Of a stretch of DNA of 64,000 nucleotides, positions 1-8,002 are shown in pieces (the first letter of the stretch is position 1; each line of letters starts with the position of its first letter). Position numbers and translations under genes: made by a program. Below the pieces are notes generated by a model. That model was not told where the DNA came from and ran no database searches. It saw only the letters and a program-made list of their open reading frames with translations. The stretch lies in contig NZ_UAWH01000005.1 in NCBI RefSeq assembly GCF_900447045.1, forward strand, positions 744,001 to 808,000, in the 5' to 3' direction. The DNA is from Clostridium paraputrificum (GTDB taxonomy: Bacteria; Bacillota; Clostridia; Clostridiales; Clostridiaceae).

Positions 1-21
1 CTTTACTTAGTTGGAATATAT

Positions 22-59
22 AAAGCACACTATTAGAATAAGCTAATAGTGTGCTTTTT
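22..59. terminator. Bidirectional intrinsic terminator
   Basis: A perfect 15-bp inverted repeat (22-36 with 43-57, 6-nt loop) ends in a short T run on the + strand and in TTT on the - strand. It can end a + strand gene lying before the window and the - strand phosphotransferase whose stop is at 58-60. Confidence 0.85.
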
Positions 60-837
60 AATAAGTATTTTTAGAAATGTAATTATATAAGTCTTCCATT
101 ATCAAATCTCCACCAAGCCTATAGTTATAATCAGAATTTGAAACTATAGATTTATTATAGCTCCAGGTGGCATTCCATAACTTAGCTATAAAAATATACT
201 TATTTAATTTATCTACATGGTAAGAAGTACAATCTCCAAAGTAAAAGAATAATAGTTTCTTTCTTATGTCCTTGGATAAAAACCATGATAGTGTAGCTAG
301 GTCATAGTAAATATCATTCATTCCTATAAAATCAAAATCAACTAAGTAGACTTTGTTATTTTTATATAAGATGTTAGAAGGATTTAAGTCGTTATGGCAT
401 AATCCTAAGTTTATATCTTTAGAAAGCTCTTCTTCTAAGAGATTTAATTTATGAATTATAAATTTCGTGTATGGAGGAAGAGAAAAATTTATTTTTTCTA
501 AATGAGAGAAATTGTTTTTGATTTTTTCAAAAGGATTATTATAAGTATTGATAGAAATAGAGTGTAACTTTTTTAATTCTGATGATATAGATTTTAAAAA
601 AGTTTCTGTATTTTGCAGTTTTTCATCTAAATTTGCATTGGATATATATTTGTTAAATAAAATTTTCTTTGAAGTGAAAATTCCTTTGGGTATAATATCC
701 TTATCTTCTAATAGTTTAATAAGCTTCGTATTATTCCTTTTTGTAACTTTTAAAAAGTATTTTTTATGGAAAATGGTTATATTATATGTAGAGTTATTTA
801 GGCTATTTATTGGAGTTATTTTTAATATATTTTTCAT
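58..837 (-). CDS. APH/choline kinase-like phosphotransferase
   Basis: A 259-residue protein of the aminoglycoside phosphotransferase/choline kinase fold. The catalytic loop is visible as H148-N-D150 with N155 (an HxDxxxxN motif), followed by D167-F-D169, which would bind Mg-ATP. A lysine near residue 30 (YFLK) is a candidate nucleotide-binding lysine. The N-terminal lobe is short and poorly conserved. The substrate cannot be read from sequence: choline, another small alcohol, a sugar or an aminoglycoside are all possible. The ATG at 837 is preceded by a GAAAGGAAG ribosome binding site. It is a single-gene unit ending in the terminator at 22-59. There is no adjacent lic or drug-resistance gene to guide a substrate call. 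Confidence 0.75.
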   Translation of the reverse strand: MKNILKITPINSLNNSTYNITIFHKKYFLKVTKRNNTKLIKLLEDKDIIPKGIFTSKKILFNKYISNANLDEKLQNTETFLKSISSELKKLHSISINTYNNPFEKIKNNFSHLEKINFSLPPYTKFIIHKLNLLEEELSKDINLGLCHNDLNPSNILYKNNKVYLVDFDFIGMNDIYYDLATLSWFLSKDIRKKLLFFYFGDCTSYHVDKLNKYIFIAKLWNATWSYNKSIVSNSDYNYRLGGDLIMEDLYNYISKNTY

Positions 838-944
838 TTTAGTCTTCCTTTCAATATTAATTTATTATATCAAAAAGATTAAAATAACAAAGTTGTATAT
901 ATTATAAATTAAAGTATAATAAAATAAAAAGGATGTGTGAATTT

Positions 945-1211
945 ATGAAGATTATAAAAAAAGATGGTAGATTGCAAGAGTTTGATAAGAAAAAGATTTT
1001 TACTAGTTTAGATAATGCATCTAAAGATGTAGAGGGGATTGCATTAAATGAGTCAGATATTAAAATACTAGTTGAAGATATTTGCAAGAAGTTAGAAAGC
1101 ATTAGAAAAAATGATAATCCAAGCTCTAGCTATGAAATTATAGGTGTGATTATTGATGTATTAAAAAAAGATGGATTTGCACCAATAGCTAAATCTTTTG
1201 TTGAATATTAA
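945..1211 (+). CDS. Stand-alone ATP-cone domain protein
   Basis: An 88-residue protein that is almost entirely one ATP-cone domain. It starts with the characteristic IIKKDGR..EFDKKKI pattern and continues with the helical region that in ribonucleotide reductases and NrdR binds ATP/dATP. No reductase, zinc ribbon or other domain is attached. An upstream in-frame ATG at 933 overlaps the AAAAGGA element, so the ATG at 945 is the better start, although its spacing is somewhat long. Function is unknown; a nucleotide-sensing or regulatory role is inference from the domain. It sits alone, divergent from the phosphotransferase and upstream of the Mg2+ locus. Confidence 0.75.
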   Translation: MKIIKKDGRLQEFDKKKIFTSLDNASKDVEGIALNESDIKILVEDICKKLESIRKNDNPSSSYEIIGVIIDVLKKDGFAPIAKSFVEY

Positions 1212-1227
1212 TATTTTGTAAATTGTG

Positions 1228-1256
1228 TTGACAAATTATTGAATACATCATAGTAT
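1228..1256 (+). promoter_or_regulatory. Sigma-A promoter of the mgtA leader
   Basis: TTGACA at 1228-1233 and TAGTAT at 1251-1256 with a 17-bp spacer. It is placed to start transcription just before the riboswitch-like leader. Confidence 0.8.
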
Positions 1257-1271
1257 GATAGTATAAAAGTT

Positions 1272-1432
1272 AATAGGCCTCGGTAGGTGAGGTTACTACA
1301 AGGATACGGGTCGCTGCCGTAAAAGAATGGAAACATTTTTAACTGGTTAGCAGGTTTTGCCGAACAAAGAAGGTTTAACTTAATGCGATTTCATTGCCTT
1401 GCAGAGCCAAAACTCAAACGAGAAAGTATTAT
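1272..1432 (+). ncRNA. M-box-like (ykoK) Mg2+ riboswitch aptamer
   Basis: The leader holds GTAGGTGAGG followed by GATACGGGTCGCTGCCGT and, near its 3' end, TTAATGCGATTT and AGAGCC, in the same order as conserved M-box blocks seen in Bacillus mgtE leaders (AGGTGAGGCTCC, ATACGCTGCTGCC, TTAATGCAGCTGG, AGCTC). CTCG at 1279-1282 can close against CGAG at 1419-1422. The aptamer lies between a sigma-A promoter and a terminator, upstream of a Mg2+-importing ATPase, which is the expected target. Family assignment is from memory of the consensus, not from a covariance-model search. The 557-nt gene-poor stretch 1212-1768 is filled by this RNA, its terminator, a leader ORF and two hairpins. Confidence 0.78.
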
Positions 1433-1480
1433 TATAGTTAATTATGCCTTCGTCAGTTTGAGTTGACGGAGGCTTTTATT
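1411..1480 (+). terminator. Riboswitch expression platform: antiterminator/terminator
   Basis: The terminator stem pairs 1446-1455 with 1464-1473 (one G-T wobble), followed by TTTTATTATTTTTT. The nine bases AACTCAAAC at 1411-1419 are the exact complement of GTTTGAGTT at 1456-1464, which is the terminator loop plus the first base of its 3' arm. The two pairings exclude each other, so the 3' end of the aptamer can act as an antiterminator. In M-box RNAs, Mg2+ binding holds that strand inside the aptamer and lets the terminator form. Confidence 0.8.
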
Positions 1481-1510
1481 ATTTTTTGAAAAATCAGGAG
1501 GTGAAAAAGA

Positions 1511-1630
1511 ATGGAATCTGGAAATGGCAGTACGGAAAATGGAAGTATTAAAATTGAAGATAGTGATGTGTATCTGGATAAAGATCCTTTCTTTTTTACC
1601 CTTTTAACACCTTTCTGTTTTCAATTCTAA
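1511..1630 (+). CDS. Leader peptide ORF upstream of mgtA
   Basis: A 39-codon ORF missed by ordinary length cut-offs. Its ATG at 1511 follows a strong AGGAGGTG site (1497-1504). The first half is Gly/Ser/Asn rich. The second half is acidic (E16, D17, D19, D23, D25) then Pro26, then hydrophobic (FFFTLL, Pro34, FCFQF). It lies after the M-box terminator and 138 nt before mgtA, so it is translated only from read-through mRNA. Enterobacterial mgtA mRNAs carry an acidic, proline-containing leader peptide (MgtL) whose translation reports low Mg2+ or proline; this ORF is placed like MgtL but the sequence is not recognisably homologous. A regulatory role is inference. Confidence 0.6.
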   Translation: MESGNGSTENGSIKIEDSDVYLDKDPFFFTLLTPFCFQF

Positions 1631-1682
1631 AACGAACATTATCCAAGTTACTAAATTTTCAAATTCAAAAAACAAAGTCTGT

Positions 1683-1739
1683 GGTTAAAAAATAGAATTT
1701 TTAACCCTTAGTTTCTTATTGCCTTTTTTAGGCGATAAG
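1683..1739 (+). promoter_or_regulatory. Two hairpins between leader ORF and mgtA
   Basis: Hairpin one pairs GGTTAAAAA (1683-1691) with TTTTTAACC (1698-1706). Hairpin two pairs CTTATTGCC (1715-1723) with GGCGATAAG (1731-1739) around a T-rich loop. They lie between the leader-ORF stop and the mgtA ribosome binding site (1754-1760). They could form part of a second, translation-linked control; neither is a classical GC-rich terminator. Confidence 0.45.
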
Positions 1740-1768
1740 TAGATTGATTTAGTAAGGAGGAAAGAAAA

Positions 1769-4387
1769 ATGTTAAAGGAAAGAATATTAACAGATAGACT
1801 AATTACATTAGGCAGAATGTCTAAGGCTGAATTATTTAATGAATTAAATACCAATATAAATGGATTATCAAATAAGATGGTAGAAGAAAGAAGAGATAAG
1901 TTTGGTAAGAATGAAGTAATACATGAAAAGGAAGCATCATGGATTATAGAGTTGTTAAAATCATTTATAAATCCTTTTAATATAGTTTTAGTTATATTAG
2001 CAATTGTATCTACTTTTACAGATGTAATTATTCCAAAGGCTGAAGATAGGAGTTTTACTGCAATAATAGTTATTTTAACTATGGTAACAGTAAGTGCTTT
2101 GTTACAATTTTTTCAAGAGAGAAAATCAAAGGATGCTACAAACAAGCTTAAGGCTATGGTTAAGACAACAACTTTAGTGAAAAGAGATGGTGAAGAGGCA
2201 AAAGAAATTGATATGGCAGAAGTAGTGCCTGGAGATATCCTATATTTATCTGCAGGTGATATGATACCAGCAGATATTAGAGTTATATCTTGTAAAGATT
2301 TATTTGTTGGGCAATCTTCATTAACTGGTGAGTCTGAACCTGTAGAAAAATTGGATCATTTAAAAGAAAGAGATAGAGGGATAGCAATATGTGATTTAGA
2401 TAATATCCTTCTACTTGGCACCAGTATAATAAGTGGAAGTGCTATTGGTGTTGTAGTATCAACAGGGAATGATACCTATCTTGGTAGCATAGCAGTGGAA
2501 ATATCTAATAAGGAAGAAGAAACAAGTTTCCAAAAAGGTGTTTCAAAGGTAAGTATGCTATTAATTAAATTTATGATGATTATGGTTCCTATAGTGTTTG
2601 TGATTAATGGAATTACTAAGGGGGATTGGTTACAAGCGTTTTTGTTTGCAATATCAATTGCTGTAGGACTAACTCCAGAAATGCTTCCTATGATTGTGAC
2701 TACAAATTTAGCTAAGGGTGCTATGTCTATGGCAAAAAAGAAGACTGTAGTTAAAAAGATAGATGCAATTCAAAATTTTGGTGCTATGGATATTTTGTGT
2801 ACAGATAAAACTGGAACACTAACATTAGATAAAATAGTTGTGGAAAAGCACTTAAATATAAAAGGAGAAGAAGATTTAAGAGTGCTAAGACATGCCTATT
2901 TAAATAGTTATTTTCAAACAGGCTTAAAGAACTTAATGGATGTTGCAATATTAGAACATGGAAGAGAAGCAGGATGTGATAAAGAAGAAGAGAGGTTTAA
3001 AAAAGTAGATGAGATACCATTTGATTTTACTAGAAGAAGAATGTCTGTTGTTTTAGAAGATAAGGTTGGAAAGAAACAGCTTGTAACTAAAGGTGCAATT
3101 GAAGAGATGCTAAATATTTCTTCTTACGTAGAAATGAATAGTGAAGTTGTTAAATTAACTGATGAATTAAAGAAAAAAGTATTAGATACAGTTAATGATT
3201 TAAATGGGGAAGGCATGAGGGTAATTGGAGTAGCTCAAAAAAATAATATTGAGGATATAATGGAATTTGGTGTTAAAGATGAGAAAGATATGGTTTTAAT
3301 TGGATATATAGCATTCTTGGATCCACCAAAGGAATCTGCAGCTGAAGCTATTAGGGAATTAATTAAATACGGTGTAGATGTAAAAATATTAACTGGAGAT
3401 AATGATTCTGTAACAAAGAAGGTTTGTAAGGAAGTTGGATTAGATGTTAATTATATACTTCTTGGAAATAATGTGGATATTATGAGTGATGAAGAGTTGT
3501 CAATAGCAGTTGATGAAACTAATGTGTTTGCGAAATTATCACCATTACAAAAGTCAAGAATTATAAAGGTATTAAAAGAAAAAGGTCATGTTGTAGGTTT
3601 TATGGGGGATGGAATAAATGATGCGGCTGCCCTTAAAGAAGCTGACGTAGGTATTTCTGTAGACACTGGTGTAGATATAGCTAAAGAATCTGCAGATATA
3701 ATATTACTTGAAAAGAGTTTAATGGTTTTGGTTGATGGAGTTAAAGAAGGTAGAAGAGTCTTTGGAAATATAATTAAATATATTAAGATGACAGCAAGTT
3801 CAAATTTTGGAAATGTATTTTCTGTACTTGTGGCTAGTGCATTTTTACCTTTCATGCCAATGCTATCTATTCAATTATTAGTACAAAACTTATTATATGA
3901 TTTCTCACAACTATCAATTCCTTGGGATAGAATGGATAAAGAGTATATAGAAAGACCCAAAAAGTGGGATGCAAAGGACATAGGAAGATTCATGATGTTT
4001 ATAGGACCTTTAAGCTCAGTGTTTGATATTATAACTTTTTTGGTAATGTGGTTTGTGTTAGGAGCTAATACAATTGAGAATCAAGGGTTATTTCAAACAG
4101 GTTGGTTTGTAGTGGGGTTATTATCTCAAATACTAATTGTATATATGATTAGAACAGAAAAGGTTCCATTTATTCAAAGTAGACCAACTATACCAGTTAT
4201 ATTATTAACAACAGCAATAATGTTAATAGGGATTATGATTCCTTTTACTGCTATTGGAGAAGGCTTAGGTTTTGTTGCATTACCAAAAGTGTATTTCTTA
4301 ATGGTTATTTTAATATTAGTTGGATATTGTGGTTTGGTGCAAAGTGTTAAAAAGATTTATATAAAGAAGTTTAATAACTGGTTATAG
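1769..4387 (+). CDS. mgtA: Mg2+-importing P-type ATPase MgtA
   Basis: An 872-residue P3B-type ATPase that imports Mg2+ across the cytoplasmic membrane. Visible parts are an N-terminal cytosolic segment, TM pair one near 65-115, the actuator TGES motif at 186-189, the phosphorylation motif D346-KTGT, a nucleotide-binding domain (KGAIEE, near 440-450), the hinge MGDGIND at about 612-618, and six C-terminal TM segments that match the MgtA/MgtB pattern (NLLYDFSQ.SIPWD). Length is normal for the family. The ATG follows AAGGAGGA at the proper distance. Expression should be high when Mg2+ is scarce because of the M-box-like leader; the leader ORF and two hairpins suggest a further layer. Confidence 0.95.
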   Translation: MLKERILTDRLITLGRMSKAELFNELNTNINGLSNKMVEERRDKFGKNEVIHEKEASWIIELLKSFINPFNIVLVILAIVSTFTDVIIPKAEDRSFTAIIVILTMVTVSALLQFFQERKSKDATNKLKAMVKTTTLVKRDGEEAKEIDMAEVVPGDILYLSAGDMIPADIRVISCKDLFVGQSSLTGESEPVEKLDHLKERDRGIAICDLDNILLLGTSIISGSAIGVVVSTGNDTYLGSIAVEISNKEEETSFQKGVSKVSMLLIKFMMIMVPIVFVINGITKGDWLQAFLFAISIAVGLTPEMLPMIVTTNLAKGAMSMAKKKTVVKKIDAIQNFGAMDILCTDKTGTLTLDKIVVEKHLNIKGEEDLRVLRHAYLNSYFQTGLKNLMDVAILEHGREAGCDKEEERFKKVDEIPFDFTRRRMSVVLEDKVGKKQLVTKGAIEEMLNISSYVEMNSEVVKLTDELKKKVLDTVNDLNGEGMRVIGVAQKNNIEDIMEFGVKDEKDMVLIGYIAFLDPPKESAAEAIRELIKYGVDVKILTGDNDSVTKKVCKEVGLDVNYILLGNNVDIMSDEELSIAVDETNVFAKLSPLQKSRIIKVLKEKGHVVGFMGDGINDAAALKEADVGISVDTGVDIAKESADIILLEKSLMVLVDGVKEGRRVFGNIIKYIKMTASSNFGNVFSVLVASAFLPFMPMLSIQLLVQNLLYDFSQLSIPWDRMDKEYIERPKKWDAKDIGRFMMFIGPLSSVFDIITFLVMWFVLGANTIENQGLFQTGWFVVGLLSQILIVYMIRTEKVPFIQSRPTIPVILLTTAIMLIGIMIPFTAIGEGLGFVALPKVYFLMVILILVGYCGLVQSVKKIYIKKFNNWL

Positions 4388-4390
4388 AAT

Positions 4391-4440
4391 AAAAATCCGA
4401 ATGTTGTCTCCTTTTGATTAAGGATAACATCCGGATTTTG
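4391..4440 (+). terminator. mgtA terminator
   Basis: AAAATCCG-A-ATGTT pairs with AACATCCGGATTTT around a loop, followed by T-rich sequence, three bases after the mgtA stop. Confidence 0.85.
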
Positions 4441-4493
4441 TTTATAAAATCGATATGAAATTTAAATTTTATAAAAAATATTCGTAAATGCTA

Positions 4494-4522
4494 TTGAAAA
4501 ATGTCGAAAGTTATCTTATTAT
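4494..4522 (+). promoter_or_regulatory. Promoter of the purine permease gene
   Basis: TTGAAA at 4494-4499 and TATTAT at 4517-4522 with a 17-bp spacer. No purine riboswitch aptamer is seen in the short leader. Confidence 0.6.
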
Positions 4523-4562
4523 AAATCGGGGGCAAATTTCAGAAGTATGAAAGAGTGGTAAA

Positions 4563-5885
4563 ATGAAAAACTTATTTAAAAAGGATGGTCTTTTAGACAA
4601 TTTCTTTGAAATATCAAAAAATAATACAAGTGTTAGAACTGAAATGGTTGCAGGTATTACTACGTTTATGACTATGGCGTATATATTAATAGTTAATCCT
4701 TCAATACTTTCAGCAGCAGGAATGGATCAAGGAGCAGTATTTACAGCAACAGCTTTATCAGCTTTAGTTGCTACATTAATTATGGGATTATATGCAAAAT
4801 TACCATTTGCTCAAGCACCAGGAATGGGACTTAATGCCTTTTTTGCTTTTACAGTAGTTTTAGGGATGGGATATTCATATCAATTCGCATTAACAGCAGT
4901 TTTCCTAGAAGGTATTATATTTATTCTTTTAACTTTATTTAATGTACGTGAAGCAATTGTTGATTCTATACCATCTAATATTAAGAAGGCAATATCAGTT
5001 GGGATTGGGTTGTTTATTGCTTTAATTGGACTTGAAGGAGCTGGAATTATAGTTCATCCACAAGATGGTGGAACAATAGTTGCTCTTGGAGATATAACTA
5101 GTGGAACAGCTTTACTTGCAATAATAGGTATTCTTATTACTGGAATATTATTGGTAAGAAAAGTTAAAGGAGCTTTATTTATCGGAATGTTAATTACTGC
5201 TGTAGTTGGGATTCCAATGGGTGTTACACCAGTGCCAACAACTATAGTTAGTGCGCCACCATCAATAAGCTCAGTGTTCTTACAATTTGAATGGTCAAAT
5301 ATTTTTTCGATAGATATGTTGATAGTACTATTTACATTATTATTTATGGATATGTTTGATACTATAGGAACTTTAGTTGGAGTTGCTACTAAGGCTAAGA
5401 TGTTAGATGAAAACGGAAAGGTTCCTAATATTAAAAAGGCTTTATTTGCAGATGCAGTAGGTACAACTTTTGGAGCTTGCGTAGGAACTAGTACAGTAAG
5501 TACATTTGTTGAAAGTGCATCAGGAGTTGCAGAAGGTGGTAGAACAGGACTTACAGCAGTTTCTACTGGTATAATGTTTGCTTTAGCATTATTTTTCTCG
5601 CCAGTATTTGCGTCAATAACTTCAGCTGTAACATGTTCAGCTTTAGTATTAGTAGGTTTATTTATGATAGAGCCTATTAAAGAGATAGAATTAAATGAGT
5701 ATACAGAAGCTATACCTGCATTCTTAACAATAATAATGATGCCATTATCATATAGTATTTCAGATGGTATAGTATTTGGAGTTGTTTCTTACATAGTATT
5801 AAAGATATTTGCTGGTAAAGCCAAAGACATTAGCTTTACAACTATAATAGTAGGTGCAATATTTTTACTTAAGTTCTTAATTTAA
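4563..5885 (+). CDS. NCS2-family (AzgA/PbuG-type) purine permease
   Basis: A 440-residue multi-spanning membrane protein of the AzgA-like branch of the NCS2 (nucleobase:cation symporter 2) family, which takes up hypoxanthine, guanine or adenine. Hallmarks are TEMVAGITTFMTMAYIL near residue 27, the APGMGLNAFF block near 86-95, and DMFDTIGTLVG with TSTVSTFVESASGV in the second half. Twelve or more hydrophobic segments are evident and length is typical. The ribosome binding site is weak (AGAGTGG). It is monocistronic between two terminators. Guanine/hypoxanthine versus adenine specificity cannot be decided. Confidence 0.88.
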   Translation: MKNLFKKDGLLDNFFEISKNNTSVRTEMVAGITTFMTMAYILIVNPSILSAAGMDQGAVFTATALSALVATLIMGLYAKLPFAQAPGMGLNAFFAFTVVLGMGYSYQFALTAVFLEGIIFILLTLFNVREAIVDSIPSNIKKAISVGIGLFIALIGLEGAGIIVHPQDGGTIVALGDITSGTALLAIIGILITGILLVRKVKGALFIGMLITAVVGIPMGVTPVPTTIVSAPPSISSVFLQFEWSNIFSIDMLIVLFTLLFMDMFDTIGTLVGVATKAKMLDENGKVPNIKKALFADAVGTTFGACVGTSTVSTFVESASGVAEGGRTGLTAVSTGIMFALALFFSPVFASITSAVTCSALVLVGLFMIEPIKEIELNEYTEAIPAFLTIIMMPLSYSISDGIVFGVVSYIVLKIFAGKAKDISFTTIIVGAIFLLKFLI

Positions 5886-5897
5886 ATATAAGTAATG

Positions 5898-5930
5898 AAA
5901 AAGAGGTTTTGAATTTCGAAATCTCTTTTT
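5898..5930 (+). terminator. Terminator after purine permease
   Basis: AAAGAGGTTTTG pairs with CGAAATCTCTTT and runs into TTTTT. Confidence 0.85.
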
Positions 5931-6123
5931 ATATAGATATTTAAGAAATAATTTCTAGTTTAAAAGATAATATCCTAGTTTGAAAATATTCATCTTACAT
6001 ACACTATGTTATAAGGAATTTCACAATTTGTTTACTTTGAAAAAATAGATTAAAGATGGTAAACTAATGAAGGATTTAAATTAATTAGTATAAAGTACAA
6101 AAGATAATAAGGAGAGTAAAAAC

Positions 6124-7551
6124 ATGTTAGAAGATGAAAAAAAATTAAGGTGGTATAACCTTGCACTTATGGCCTTTGTATCTGTATGGGGGTTTGGTAA
6201 TGTTGTTAATAACTTTGCAAACCAAGGGTTAAAAGTTATAGTTTCATGGGTGCTAATTATAGGATTATACTTTGTACCTTATGCATTAATGGTAGGGGAA
6301 TTAGGATCTGTTTTTAAAGATGGTAAAGCAGGAGTTAGTACTTGGATAGGAAATACAATGGGAAAAAAGCTTGCTTATTTTGCAGGATGGACTTATTGGG
6401 TTGTACATATTCCATACTTGGCTCAAAAACCTCAAGCAGTACTTATAGCCTTAGGATGGGCAGTTAAAGGTGATGGAACTCTTGTAAGTGATATGCCTAC
6501 ATTAACAGCTCAATTAATTACATTAGTAATATTTTTAATATTCTTATGGGTAGCTTCAAGAGGGATAACTTCTCTTAAAACTATAGGTAATATAGCAGGA
6601 ACATCAATATTTATAATGTCAATGCTTTATATACTATTAGTTATTGCAGCACCATTTATAAGAGGAACTGATATTGCAACAGCTAACATTACAGTTGAAA
6701 CTATAATACCTAGATTTGATTTTACTTACTTTACAACATTATCAATGTTAGTGTTTGCGGTTGGAGGAGCAGAAAAAATATCTCCATATGTAAATAATAC
6801 AAAAAATCCATCAAAGGAATTTCCTAAAGGAATGTTAACTCTAGCTATCATGGTAGCAATATCAGCTATTTTAGGATCAGTAGCTATGGGAATTATGTTT
6901 GATGCAAATAATATTCCTAAGGACTTAATGATGAACGGTCAATATTATGCATTTAAGATGCTAGGTGAGTATTATGGAGTGGGTAATATATTATTAATTA
7001 TATATGCGCTTGCTAATATGACAGCACAAATTTCTGCTTTAGTATTCTCTATAGATGCACCATTAAAAGTACTTTTAGCAGATACTGATGATAATTTTGT
7101 ACCAAGAACTTTAACTAAGACAAATAAGTATGGAGCACCTATTAATGGATACTTAATGACTGCTATCTTAGTTGGAATACTTATAGTTGTACCAGCATTA
7201 GGAATTGGTGATATGAGTGAGTTATATAACTGGTTATTAAAGTTAAATTCTGTAGTTATGCCAATGAGATATCTATGGGTATTCTTAGCATTTATAGCAC
7301 TTAAGAAGGCTTCGGATAGATATAATTCAGAATATAAGTTTGTTAAGAATGATAAGGTAGCCCTAGGATTTGGGGTATGGTGCTTTATATTTACAGCCTT
7401 TGCTTGTATCATGGGAATGTTCCCTTCAGGAATTCAAGCTTATTCAGGTGAATGGTGGTTCCAAGTTATATTAAATGTAGTGACACCATTTGTATTAATA
7501 GGATTAGGATTAATACTACCTTTAATAGCTAAAAGGAAAAAGAATACATAA
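6124..7551 (+). CDS. APC-superfamily amino-acid transporter (glutamate/GABA antiporter-like)
   Basis: A 475-residue integral membrane protein with about 12 hydrophobic segments. The opening WYNLALMAFVSVWGFGNV and the later FDFTYFTTLSMLVFAVGGAEKISPYVNN block match the APC branch that includes GadC-type glutamate/GABA antiporters and YjeM-like permeases. The ATG follows AAGGAGAG. It is a single gene with its own upstream region, which holds the 13-bp palindrome AGAAATAATTTCT at 5944-5956 and two CTAGTTT repeats. A glutaminase gene is 8 kb downstream; coupling is possible but only inference. Exact substrate is unknown. Confidence 0.8.
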   Translation: MLEDEKKLRWYNLALMAFVSVWGFGNVVNNFANQGLKVIVSWVLIIGLYFVPYALMVGELGSVFKDGKAGVSTWIGNTMGKKLAYFAGWTYWVVHIPYLAQKPQAVLIALGWAVKGDGTLVSDMPTLTAQLITLVIFLIFLWVASRGITSLKTIGNIAGTSIFIMSMLYILLVIAAPFIRGTDIATANITVETIIPRFDFTYFTTLSMLVFAVGGAEKISPYVNNTKNPSKEFPKGMLTLAIMVAISAILGSVAMGIMFDANNIPKDLMMNGQYYAFKMLGEYYGVGNILLIIYALANMTAQISALVFSIDAPLKVLLADTDDNFVPRTLTKTNKYGAPINGYLMTAILVGILIVVPALGIGDMSELYNWLLKLNSVVMPMRYLWVFLAFIALKKASDRYNSEYKFVKNDKVALGFGVWCFIFTAFACIMGMFPSGIQAYSGEWWFQVILNVVTPFVLIGLGLILPLIAKRKKNT

Positions 7552-7656
7552 TTTTTAATAAAATCTTAAAATAAGGCTTTGAGTCTTTATTCATCTAAGA
7601 GTTAATTGTATAATAGGATTAGCAAAAGAAAATAATAATTATTATGAGGTAAAATT

Positions 7657-7929
7657 ATGAACAAAGGTACATTGAGAACAATAATGTATATAGCATTGGG
7701 TGTTTTAATATTTTCAGTTGTTATTAATTTATTCTTTTCAATACTTCCATATCTTTTAGTAGGTGGAGCGGCAATTTATGTAGTTACTAAGGTTGTAGGA
7801 TATTTTAATTCTAAAAAGAGTAAGAGAAGTAGTAATGAATCAACAAATAATAATTATGAAGTATATGTTGATGATTCTGTAGATACAAGTAATGCTATAG
7901 ATGTAGATTTTGAAGATGTAGACAAATAA
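7657..7929 (+). CDS. Small membrane protein of unknown function
   Basis: A 90-residue protein not recognised by family. Residues about 8-50 are hydrophobic and hold one long or two short membrane segments. A basic stretch (SKKSKRSS) follows, then a polar, strongly acidic C-terminal tail (VDDSVDTSN..DVDFEDVDK). By the positive-inside rule the tail is probably cytosolic. The start is supported by GAGGTAAAATT before ATG. It is followed directly by a terminator, so it forms its own transcript or ends the previous one. Confidence 0.7.
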   Translation: MNKGTLRTIMYIALGVLIFSVVINLFFSILPYLLVGGAAIYVVTKVVGYFNSKKSKRSSNESTNNNYEVYVDDSVDTSNAIDVDFEDVDK

Positions 7930-7943
7930 ATAGATAAACATAG

Positions 7944-7970
7944 GGATGGTTTGAACAGCCATCCTTTTTT
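7944..7970 (+). terminator. Terminator before the LysR gene
   Basis: GGATGG (7944-7949) pairs with CCATCC (7959-7964), followed by six T. Confidence 0.8.
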
Positions 7971-8002
7971 GAGTTTAATTAGTATTAAAAGGGGAAATTT
8001 AT

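Noticed and set aside
4441..4562. Purine riboswitch before the purine permease
   Set aside because: None of the conserved purine aptamer blocks could be found; a simple promoter fits the space.
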